Below, piece by piece: positions 1 to 5,651 of a stretch of 5,664 nucleotides of DNA. Source of the DNA: Solirubrobacteraceae bacterium (lineage in GTDB: Bacteria > Actinomycetota > Thermoleophilia > Solirubrobacterales > Solirubrobacteraceae); assembly GCA_025928415.1 (NCBI GenBank), contig JAICJK010000190.1:1-5664 (forward strand). Direction: 5' to 3'. Under the pieces are notes generated by a model. It worked only from the letters and a program-made list of their open reading frames with translations. It was not told the DNA's origin and searched no databases. The translations under genes were made by a program, and so were the position numbers. Each line of letters begins with the position of its first letter. Position 1 is the stretch's first letter.

Positions 1-662
1 AGCATCGCCTTGGCCTTGAGCTGCGCGTAGCCGGCGTCGAGCGGGCCGCCGGCGATCGCCTCCAGCCAGCGCTCGGGCTCGACGCCGAGGGCGCGCGCGA
101 GCTGCACGGTCTCCGCGACGCCCTGCACGAGGACGAAGACCCAGTGGTTGGCGACCAGCTTGAGCCGCGTCGCGGCCCCGGGCTCGTCCCCCACCCGCAG
201 GACCTTGGCCGCCGTCGGCGCGAAGACCTCCGCGAGGCGATCGAGCGCGCCGGACGGTCCCGCGGCCAGGACGACGAGCTTGCCCTCCTCGGCCGGCTGC
301 CTGGTCCCGAGCACCGGCGCGTCGACGTAGACCAGGCCGTGCTCGCCGGCCAGGCCGGCCAGGCGCCCGGTGCCCTCGACGCCGACGGTGCCGGCCTGCC
401 ACCAGACCGTGCCCTCGCGCGCGCAGCGCAGCGCGTCGCCGACGGCGGACTCGGTCGCATCGGCGTCGAGCAGCATCGTGACGAGGACCTCGGCGCCGTC
501 GATCGCCTCCGCCGGGTCGGCGGCCAGCCGGGCGCCGTGGCCGGCGAGCGGCTCGGCCTTCGCGCGCGTGCGGTTCCACGCCCGCACGCGGTGCCCGGCC
601 TCGAGCAGGTGGCGCGCCATCGGCGCGCCCATCGTGCCGGTCCCGACGAACCCGATCTCCAT
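1..662 (-). CDS. NAD(P)-dependent oxidoreductase, 3-hydroxyisobutyrate dehydrogenase / beta-hydroxyacid dehydrogenase family (C-terminus cut off)
   Basis: A frame open to the left window edge starts at ATG 662 and gives 220 residues without a stop, so roughly the last quarter of a usual ~290-residue protein is missing. The N-terminus is a Rossmann dinucleotide-binding motif, IGFVGTGTMGAPMA, with GxGxMGxP at residues 7-14. Arg29, Asn30 and Arg31 follow the second strand in the pattern WNRT, which in this family usually goes with NADP preference. The substrate-binding motif begins DAPV at 114-117 but continues LGTRQPAEEG instead of the classical SGG. The family's catalytic Lys is probably K168 with N172 in LKLVANHW. 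Members reduce or oxidise beta-hydroxy acids or small aldehydes in the cytoplasm; the substrate cannot be told here. It lies 76 bp downstream of the methyltransferase gene on the same strand. No strong ribosome binding site is visible before the ATG, but the Rossmann motif fixes the start. Confidence 0.9.
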   Translation of the reverse strand, partial: MEIGFVGTGTMGAPMARHLLEAGHRVRAWNRTRAKAEPLAGHGARLAADPAEAIDGAEVLVTMLLDADATESAVGDALRCAREGTVWWQAGTVGVEGTGRLAGLAGEHGLVYVDAPVLGTRQPAEEGKLVVLAAGPSGALDRLAEVFAPTAAKVLRVGDEPGAATRLKLVANHWVFVLVQGVAETVQLARALGVEPERWLEAIAGGPLDAGYAQLKAKAM

Positions 663-714
663 GAGCTGGTCACTGCCCGCCGCGCGGCCGGTCCGAACCC
701 GGGGCGCCGCCCGC

Positions 715-735
715 GCCGGCGGCGCGATCGCCGGC
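715..735 (-). terminator. GC-rich hairpin just downstream of the methyltransferase stop
   Basis: A perfect 7-bp inverted repeat, GCCGGCG (715-721) and CGCCGGC (729-735), with a 7-base loop lies four bases after the methyltransferase stop codon (739-741). There is no T-run on either strand, so it is not a textbook intrinsic terminator. It could act as a weak transcript-end or stabilising structure between two cotranscribed genes. GC-rich DNA yields such stems easily, so chance is a real alternative. Confidence 0.2.
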
Positions 736-738
736 CCT

Positions 739-1410
739 CTACGCCGGCCGGCGGCCGGCGAGCACCGCGAAGCGCCCGGCGCGGAAGGCGCAGCGGACGT
801 CCGCGTAGCCGGCGTCGCGCAGCCACGCGAGCTGCGGCGCGACGGGAGCGCAGCGGTCGTGGGCCATGCGGGCCTGCGCCGCCGCCCACTCCGCGTCCGT
901 GGCGCCGAGCGCGCGGCTGTCGCGCTCGTGGCGGGCGCGCAGGGCGGCGTCGTCGGCGGCGTCGTCCCCGGCCACCTGCTCGGCGTTGACCCATGCGCCG
1001 CCCGGGGCGAGGACGTCGAAGGCGCGGGCGCACAGGCCGGCCTTCGCCGCGTCGCAGAGGTGGTGGATCGCCAGGGCCGAGACGACGGCGCAGAACGGAC
1101 CGGCGGGCAGGGGGCCGGTCAGGTCCTGGACGCGCGCCGCCTCGACCGCGTCGCCGAGCGCGGCCTGCGCCCGCTCGAGCATCGGCGCCGCGCCGTCCAC
1201 GAGGACCAGCCGCACCTGCGGGTGGGCGGCGAGCAGCATCGAGCTCAGCAGGCCCGTGCCCGCGCCGAGGTCGAGGACGCGCTTCGGGGCCGGGCCGGCC
1301 GCGGCGACGGCGGCGCCGTAGAGGGCGTCGAAGCACGGGACGAGGCGGCGGCGCAGCGCGTCGTACTCGCCGGCATGGGCGGCGAAGGCCGCGGTCGTCG
1401 TGTTCGTCAT
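739..1410 (-). CDS. Class I SAM-dependent methyltransferase
   Basis: A 223-residue protein starting at ATG 1410 and ending in TAG. The seven-strand Rossmann methyltransferase fold is shown by motif I VLDLGAGTG (45-53), an acidic residue at the end of strand 2 (VDGA, D72) that should bind the SAM ribose, motif IV-like SALAIHHL (111-118) and the post-III motif LAPGGAW (134-140). The N-terminal helix AGEYDALRRRLVPCFD resembles small-molecule methyltransferases that cap the SAM pocket with a 'YD..R' helix. It is cytoplasmic; the methyl acceptor is unknown and may be a small molecule. A TTG at 1419 would add three residues (M-Y-A), but it lies inside the -10-like box and the palindrome, so ATG 1410 is preferred. 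There is no Shine-Dalgarno sequence in front of it, and a leaderless transcript is likely. The oxidoreductase gene follows 76 bp downstream on the same strand. Confidence 0.9.
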   Translation of the reverse strand: MTNTTTAAFAAHAGEYDALRRRLVPCFDALYGAAVAAAGPAPKRVLDLGAGTGLLSSMLLAAHPQVRLVLVDGAAPMLERAQAALGDAVEAARVQDLTGPLPAGPFCAVVSALAIHHLCDAAKAGLCARAFDVLAPGGAWVNAEQVAGDDAADDAALRARHERDSRALGATDAEWAAAQARMAHDRCAPVAPQLAWLRDAGYADVRCAFRAGRFAVLAGRRPA

Positions 1411-1430
1411 CGCATACAAATGTACGCGAT
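1409..1430. promoter_or_regulatory. 22-bp near-perfect palindrome, candidate repressor operator
   Basis: The arms ATCGCATACA (1409-1418) and TGTACGCGAT (1421-1430) pair in nine of ten positions around a central AA; only 1414/1425 does not pair. It is markedly more AT-rich than its surroundings, lies in the divergent gap, and covers both the -10-like box and the first two bases of the methyltransferase start codon. Size and symmetry fit a dimeric repressor of the TetR, PadR or MarR kind, but no regulator gene is present in the window, so the binding protein is unknown. Confidence 0.55.
1419..1424 (-). promoter_or_regulatory. Putative -10 box (TACATT) of the methyltransferase gene
   Basis: On the minus strand TACATT matches the actinobacterial TANNNT -10 pattern and ends eight bases before ATG 1410. 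Transcription would therefore start at or next to the A of the start codon, giving a leaderless mRNA, which fits the lack of a ribosome binding site. No recognisable -35 hexamer lies 16-18 bp upstream. The box lies inside the palindrome, so a bound repressor would block it. Confidence 0.45.
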
Positions 1431-1517
1431 AGGCGGCGCGCCTGGCGAGCGCTGAAGCGCCTCACCACCCGGCGCGGGCCGGCCGCCACGGCCATCTGCC
1501 GCCACGCGCGCCGCGCG

Positions 1518-1523
1518 TAGACT
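1518..1523 (+). promoter_or_regulatory. Putative -10 box (TAGACT) of the Lon-domain gene
   Basis: TAGACT matches the TANNNT -10 pattern, and exactly six bases (CGGCCC) separate it from ATG 1530, placing the expected transcription start on the A of the start codon. There is no Shine-Dalgarno sequence in those six bases, so the message is predicted to be leaderless. The region 16-18 bp upstream holds no good -35 match, which is common for high-GC actinobacterial promoters. Confidence 0.6.
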
Positions 1524-1529
1524 CGGCCC

Positions 1530-2156
1530 ATGCCCGACCGCGTCGTGCAGGAGTTCCCGCTCTTCCCGCTCGGCCTCGTGGCCCTGCCCCTCGAGTTCAT
1601 CCCGCTGCACATCTTCGAGGAGCGCTTCAAGACGATGATCGACGAGTGCCTGGAGCGGGAGACCGAGTTCGGCATCGTCTGGGCGTCGGACGAGGGCACG
1701 CGGCAGACCGGCTGCGCGATGCGGATCACCCGGGTGCTCGAGCGCATGGAGGACGGGCGCCTGAACATCCTGACCCAGGGCACGCGTCCGTTCCGCGTCA
1801 TCGAGGAGGTCGACCACCTCCCCTACCCGGCGGCCACCGTGGAGTTCCTGCACGACAAGGAGGAGGTCGCCGACCCCGGGACGGCGGAGTCCGCCCGCGA
1901 GGCCTACGCGGTCCTGGTCGAGCAGGCGACCGACAGCCCGCCGGAGCCCGACGAGCTGGCGGCGATGTCGGCCTACGCGATGGCGGCGACGGTGGACTTC
2001 GGGCTCGACGCCAAGCAGGGGCTGCTCGACCTGCGCTCCGAGAACGCGCGGCTGCGCCTCGTCGGCCGCCTGTTCCGGGCGGCGACCAAGCGCCTCGAGT
2101 TCATCGAGAAGGCGCAGGTGCGGGCGCGCTCGAACGGGAAGGTGCGCTTCGGGTGA
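1530..2156 (+). CDS. Stand-alone LON peptidase substrate-binding (Lon N-terminal) domain protein
   Basis: A 208-residue cytoplasmic protein. Residues 9-37 carry the hallmark opening of the Lon N-terminal domain: FPLFPLG, then ALPLE, then PLHIFEERFKTMI. The beta-rich part continues with GCAMRITRV (61-69) and LNILTQGTRPFRV (78-90), and a mostly helical part follows from about 115 to 200. There is no AAA+ Walker motif and no Ser-Lys protease domain, and the length matches the known stand-alone members, so this is a complete short protein and not a broken Lon. In Lon this domain recognises unfolded substrates; the role of stand-alone versions is not settled, and a substrate-binding or adaptor role is inference. 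The start is set by the PDRVVQEFPLFPLG context and the -10 box six bases upstream. The gene diverges from the methyltransferase gene, and its last 56 bases overlap the convergent GGDEF/HD-GYP gene. Confidence 0.92.
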   Translation: MPDRVVQEFPLFPLGLVALPLEFIPLHIFEERFKTMIDECLERETEFGIVWASDEGTRQTGCAMRITRVLERMEDGRLNILTQGTRPFRVIEEVDHLPYPAATVEFLHDKEEVADPGTAESAREAYAVLVEQATDSPPEPDELAAMSAYAMAATVDFGLDAKQGLLDLRSENARLRLVGRLFRAATKRLEFIEKAQVRARSNGKVRFG

Positions 2157-4128
2157 GCGCCGCGGACCCCTCGGCCAGCTCAGCCGCGAAGGCCTCGACG
2201 ACTCGCGCGTCGAACTGCGTTCCGGCGCCCCGGCGCAGCTCGGCGATCGCCGCGGCGGGCGTGCGCGTCGCGTCGTAGGGCCGCGACGACGTCATCGCGT
2301 CGAACGCGTCGCAGACGAAGACGATGCGCGCCTCGAGCGGGATCGCGTCGCCCGCCAGGCGGTCGGGGTAGCCCGCGCCGTCGATGCGCTCGTGGGCCGA
2401 GCGGACGATGCCCGCGACGGCGGAGAGCGCCGGGGCGGCGGAGAGGATGCGCTCGCCGATGGCCGTGTGCTCCCGGATGAGCGCCCATTCGGCGTCGTCG
2501 AGGGCGCCGGCCTTGGTCAGGATCGCGTCGGGGATCGCCACCTTGCCGACGTCGTGCAGCTCGGCGGCGCGGCGCAGCAGGCGCAGCGCGCTCCGGCTCA
2601 GCCCCAGGCGGCGCCCGACGGCCTCGGCGAGCGCGGCGACGCCGTCGACGTGGGCGCCGAGCGCGGGGTCGCGCTCGGTCAGGACCGCGCGCAGCACGTC
2701 GGCGCTCTGGCGGGCGGCCGACGTGCGGCCGCCGTCCTTGGCGACGTAGAGCCGCCGATCCGCGAGGCGCAGGGCGTCGGAGGGCTCGCGCGCCTCGGCC
2801 GGCAGCTCGGCCCAGCCGAACGAGGCGCCCACATGGAAGCCGTCCCCGCGAGAGTCGATCGCCGCGGCCACCGCCGCCCCCGCGGCCGTCGGCGCCTCGC
2901 CGGGCGCGAGGTCGATCAGCGCGCAGAACTCGTCGCCGCCCAGCCGGTAGGCGGTCCCGCGCGGCGCCACGGCGCCGTCCAGGTCCGTGCCGACGAGCCG
3001 CAGCAGCCGGTCCCCGGCCGGATGGCCGAAGGTGTCGTTGTAGCTCTTGAAGCCATCGAGATCGAGCATCAGCAGCAGCCTCGGGGTGCCGTCCGCCGCC
3101 GCGGCGTCGAGGTCGGCCATCAGGCGCCGGCGGTTCCACAGGCCGGTCAGCTCGTCGGTGGCGGCGTCGAGGCGGCTCTCGCGCAGCAGCCGCTGGTGGT
3201 CTGCGTGCACGGCGGTCAGGCGCCCGATCACGACGGCCAGCGCCGCCGCGGCGAACACGAGCGTCATCGCGGCCGGGCGGGTGAGCGCCTGGTGGAGGAC
3301 GACGCCCAGTGCGACCGCGGCGAAGACGACGGGCGCCAGCACCGCGCCGCGCGCCGCGGCGTGCCGGTCCGCCACGGGCCGCGCCGGCGCCCAGGCCGCG
3401 AGGCCGAAGATCAGCGCCGCGGCGAGCCACCCGACGTCGGGGATCCCGCCGTCGGCATAGGTGCCCGCGGCGGTGCCGACGAGGTAGGCGCAGTCGGAGG
3501 CCACGAAGGCGAGGGTCCCGGTGACGAGCAGCAGCCAGCGGCGGTCCAGGTGCCAGCCTGCGACGGCGGTGGTGGCGACGAGCGCCGCGACGACGACGAG
3601 GTCCCCGACCGGATAGGCCGCGTTGGTGAGCAGCGCGGGCAGCGGCTCCCCGGCGACCTGGCGCACGAGCGGCGCGACCAGCGCGGCCGACATCACCGCG
3701 GCGACCGCGAGCGCTCCCGCGGCCCCGTCGAGCCACATCCCCGAGCGCAGCCCGTGGACGCGCCCGCGGGTCAGCAGCACCGCGGCCACGACCATCGGCG
3801 GGTAGAAGCCCAGCCACAGCGGGTCGCACCACGACGGCACCGGCATCTCGGCGCTGCTCCCGTAGATGACCGTGCTCAGCACGTCGCCCACCGTGCTGGC
3901 GGACACGCCGACGGCGATCAGGATCCAGGCGGCGCGCTGCTCGCGCACCGCGGCGGCGCGCACGACGATGGCCAGCGTGCCGAGGATGTCGACGACGTCG
4001 TAGAGCGGCGTGCTCGGCACCCACGGCAGCGCGCCGGGCGCCACCGCGCGCGCCGTGAAGACGGCGAGCAGCAGCGCACCCAGGGCAAGCAGGGCATGCG
4101 AGGTCCGTCGGGCGGCAGGACGCGACAT
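2101..4128 (-). CDS. Membrane-bound GGDEF / HD-GYP domain protein (putative cyclic-di-GMP synthesis and hydrolysis)
   Basis: 675 residues from ATG 4128; a GTG at 4134 would add two residues. Residues about 11-303 form roughly ten hydrophobic segments with conserved-looking polar motifs: D102 to P110 (DPLWLGFYP), NAAYPVGD (169-176), and D212, Y215, G222 to Y224, D231 and W234. The GGDEF domain spans about 320-475: LTGLWNRR, DLDGFKSYND from D356, and an intact RLGGDEF at 395-401, so cyclase activity is plausible. The inhibitory RxxD site five residues before GGDEF is absent. The HD-GYP domain spans about 480-655: H493, H525-D526 with K529 (HDVGK), H554, H579, GAGYP (584-588) and D607. HD-GYP domains hydrolyse cyclic-di-GMP to pGpG or GMP. 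One His of the usual HHE motif is Ala (A578). The signal sensed by the membrane module is unknown. The low-complexity Ser/Ala/Pro tail (656-675) is encoded opposite the end of the Lon-domain gene. It lies 69 bp downstream of the transporter gene on the same strand. Confidence 0.93.
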   Translation of the reverse strand: MSRPAARRTSHALLALGALLLAVFTARAVAPGALPWVPSTPLYDVVDILGTLAIVVRAAAVREQRAAWILIAVGVSASTVGDVLSTVIYGSSAEMPVPSWCDPLWLGFYPPMVVAAVLLTRGRVHGLRSGMWLDGAAGALAVAAVMSAALVAPLVRQVAGEPLPALLTNAAYPVGDLVVVAALVATTAVAGWHLDRRWLLLVTGTLAFVASDCAYLVGTAAGTYADGGIPDVGWLAAALIFGLAAWAPARPVADRHAAARGAVLAPVVFAAVALGVVLHQALTRPAAMTLVFAAAALAVVIGRLTAVHADHQRLLRESRLDAATDELTGLWNRRRLMADLDAAAADGTPRLLLMLDLDGFKSYNDTFGHPAGDRLLRLVGTDLDGAVAPRGTAYRLGGDEFCALIDLAPGEAPTAAGAAVAAAIDSRGDGFHVGASFGWAELPAEAREPSDALRLADRRLYVAKDGGRTSAARQSADVLRAVLTERDPALGAHVDGVAALAEAVGRRLGLSRSALRLLRRAAELHDVGKVAIPDAILTKAGALDDAEWALIREHTAIGERILSAAPALSAVAGIVRSAHERIDGAGYPDRLAGDAIPLEARIVFVCDAFDAMTSSRPYDATRTPAAAIAELRRGAGTQFDARVVEAFAAELAEGSAALTRSAPSRSSAPAPAPSR

Positions 4129-4197
4129 CGCCACCGTGGTCGGCAGCCGCCCCGCCCGGTGAAGGCGTGGCGTCGGCGCGCGAACCCGGGGGTGGCG

Positions 4198-5136
4198 TCA
4201 GCTCGGCCGGCGGACCGGCGCGGGCTGCCCGGCCGGCGCCACCGCCGGGCCCACCGCCGGCTGCGCGCGCCGGCGCCAGGGCGGCCGCCCCTCCGCGCCC
4301 AGGTAGGAGCCGGCGAGGATCAGCGCCAGCCCGGCGACCGTCCCCGCGGTGATCGACTCGCCGAGCACGGCGACGCCGTAGCCCACGGAGAAGCCGGGCG
4401 CCAGGTAGGCCACGAGCGACGCGCGCCCGGGGCCGACCTCGGCGATCAGCGTGTAGAAGATCAGGAAGGCGAGGCCGGTCCCGAGCGCGCCGAGCGCGAG
4501 CAGCGACGCGACGCTGTCCAGCCCGGCCGAGCGCGGCGGCGTCAGGATCGCCAGCGGCAGCGTCAGCAGCGCGCTGGTCGCCATCGTGGCCGCCGCGATC
4601 CCGGCGGGCTGCGAGCCGGTCATGCGCCGCTTGAGCTCCAGCCCGCCGAGGCCGTAGCAGAGGCCGGCGACCAGGACCATGAGGCCGGCGATCAGCGCAG
4701 CCGCATCGCCGCTGAGGTCCACGCCGAACAGCAGCGCGACGCCGACGATGCCCACCGCCACGCCGACGAGGGCCCAGCCGCGGGCGCGCTCGTCCTCGTC
4801 GACGAGCGGCGCGATCAACGCCGTGAAGATCGGCGCGCTGGCCACGAGGATGCCCGCCAGCGCGCTCGGGAGGTCGTGCTCGCCGACCGTGATCAGCAGG
4901 AACGGCACGACGATCTGCAGCAGCGCCAGGACCAGGATGTCCCAGCCGTGGCCGCGCAGGCCGCGCAGGGCGTCGCGGCGCAGCGCGACCGGGAGCAGGA
5001 CGACCGCCGCCAGGGCGGTGCGCCCGCAGACGATGAAGCCGGCGGAGAAGTCGCGCAGGCCGACCTTGATGAACATGTACGAGGCGCCCCACGTCGCCGC
5101 GAGCAGGGCCATCAGGATCCACGACCGCCGGGTCAT
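4198..5136 (-). CDS. EamA / drug-metabolite transporter (DMT) superfamily permease
   Basis: 312 residues from ATG 5136 to TGA at 4198-4200. The protein shows the standard two-repeat EamA build with about ten membrane helices (near 5-24, 32-51, 66-84, 91-110, 119-138, 146-165, 178-198, 209-230, 238-258 and 263-281). The opening ATWGASYMFIKVGLRD (14-29) is the typical first-helix signature, PSALAGILVASAPIFTALIAP (starting at 90) matches helix 4 of the first repeat, and YLAPGFSVGYGVAVLGES (244-261) is its counterpart in the second repeat. A Pro/Ala/Arg-rich tail (284-312) follows the last helix and is probably cytoplasmic. Family members export or exchange small metabolites such as amino acids in the inner membrane; the substrate here is unknown. 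The reading frame stays open far upstream, but that stretch overlaps the lipoprotein gene in another frame and lacks membrane character, so the start is placed at the first ATG before the first helix. No clear ribosome binding site is present. Confidence 0.92.
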   Translation of the reverse strand: MTRRSWILMALLAATWGASYMFIKVGLRDFSAGFIVCGRTALAAVVLLPVALRRDALRGLRGHGWDILVLALLQIVVPFLLITVGEHDLPSALAGILVASAPIFTALIAPLVDEDERARGWALVGVAVGIVGVALLFGVDLSGDAAALIAGLMVLVAGLCYGLGGLELKRRMTGSQPAGIAAATMATSALLTLPLAILTPPRSAGLDSVASLLALGALGTGLAFLIFYTLIAEVGPGRASLVAYLAPGFSVGYGVAVLGESITAGTVAGLALILAGSYLGAEGRPPWRRRAQPAVGPAVAPAGQPAPVRRPS

Positions 5137-5174
5137 CGGCCCGGCAGCATGGCAGCGCCGCGCGCCGGTGGCCG

Positions 5175-5651
5175 TCAGCGCGGGCGCCCGCACACGCCGC
5201 GCGCGATGTCCCGCGTGAGCTTGGCGAGGGCGAAGAAGGCGTGCGGCTGGCGCGGTGAGTTGTCGCTGAAGGCCACGGTCCCGTCCTCGGTGCGCACGCG
5301 GTAGGACAGGATCGAGCCGGGGCGGGCGGGCAGGTGCAGGTTCCGGTCGGCCGGGCCGCGCTCGTCCTTCTTGCCCTGCAGGCCCTCGAGGATCGCGCGC
5401 GCGTCGATGAGCTGCGCGCTGGAGATGTCGCGCAGCTTGCCGCCGTCGCAGCTCACCTGCCCGCCGTCGGTCACCCGCAGGTTCAGCTTCGCGCCCGGGA
5501 TGCTGCCGGTGCGCTGCACGACGAACAGGTCGGCCGAGGGGGTGCCGCAGCCGGCGACGGCCAGCGCCGCGAGCAATGCGAGCGCGGCGGGCCACGACCG
5601 GGCGGCGGGCCACGACCGGGCGGCGGGCGGCCCCGCGCGGCCGGGGGTCAC
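5175..5651 (-). CDS. Putative small secreted lipoprotein
   Basis: 158 residues from GTG 5651 to TGA at 5175-5177. The N-terminus is a lipoprotein signal peptide: an Arg-containing region, a hydrophobic stretch AALALLAALAVA (22-33) and a lipobox VAGC with the lipidated Cys at 35. The mature part has no domain I can name. It reads like a small beta-rich module: DLFVVQRTGSIPGAKLNLRV, VSCDGGK, then SYRVRTEDGTVAFSD and FFALAKLTRDIARGVCG. I have an impression of similar unassigned proteins in actinobacteria. C68 and C154 could form a disulfide bond outside the membrane. No catalytic motif is seen. The frame remains open to the right window edge, so the true start could lie outside the window, but GTG 5651 gives a normal signal peptide. 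The transporter gene follows after 38 bp on the same strand. Confidence 0.8.
   Translation of the reverse strand: MTPGRAGPPAARSWPAARSWPAALALLAALAVAGCGTPSADLFVVQRTGSIPGAKLNLRVTDGGQVSCDGGKLRDISSAQLIDARAILEGLQGKKDERGPADRNLHLPARPGSILSYRVRTEDGTVAFSDNSPRQPHAFFALAKLTRDIARGVCGRPR
5584..5628. repeat. 18-bp tandem repeat, 2.5 copies, inside the lipoprotein signal region
   Basis: The unit GCGGCGGGCCACGACCGG occurs at 5584-5601 and 5602-5619 without a mismatch, followed by the first nine bases of a third copy (5620-5628). Eighteen bases keep the frame, so the lipoprotein reads AARSWP twice (residues 10-21) ahead of the hydrophobic stretch. It looks like a recent slippage duplication that lengthened the Arg-bearing n-region. 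Confidence 0.85.

Noticed and set aside
1436..1517. Other GC-only palindromes in the divergent gap, such as GGCGCGCC and a run of CG steps near 1505-1517.
   Set aside because: They are short and built only of G and C, and similar strings occur all over the window; they give no specific sign of a regulatory site.
144..1520. Several plus-strand open frames of 150 to 361 codons over the oxidoreductase and methyltransferase genes.
   Set aside because: They are antisense shadows of clear minus-strand enzymes and are composed of low-complexity Arg/Ala/Gly/Pro sequence.
1407..1853. A 148-codon minus-strand frame opposite the Lon-domain gene and extending across the divergent gap.
   Set aside because: Its translation has no recognisable domain, and it would abolish the divergent promoter region; the plus-strand Lon domain explains this DNA.
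4167..4199. A short direct repeat (GTGGCGTC at 4167-4174 and 4192-4199) in and beside the gap before the GGDEF/HD-GYP gene.
   Set aside because: Eight bases of biased composition recurring once within 33 bp is expected by chance in such DNA, and one copy runs into the transporter stop codon.
2180..5122. A 980-codon open frame on the minus strand in another register.
   Set aside because: It runs through the GGDEF/HD-GYP and transporter genes out of frame, and its Arg/Pro/Ala/Gly-rich translation shows no motif.
2392..5304. A 970-codon open frame on the plus strand, antisense to the three minus-strand genes.
   Set aside because: Its translation is a run of Arg, Gly, Ala, Asp and Gln with no domain or hydrophobic core, while the opposite strand encodes three recognisable proteins. 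Long antisense frames are a by-product of GC-biased third positions.
5137..5613. A long N-terminal extension of the transporter frame to position 5613.
   Set aside because: The extension is Arg/Ala/Pro-rich, has no membrane character and coincides with the lipoprotein gene in another frame; the transporter starts naturally at ATG 5136.
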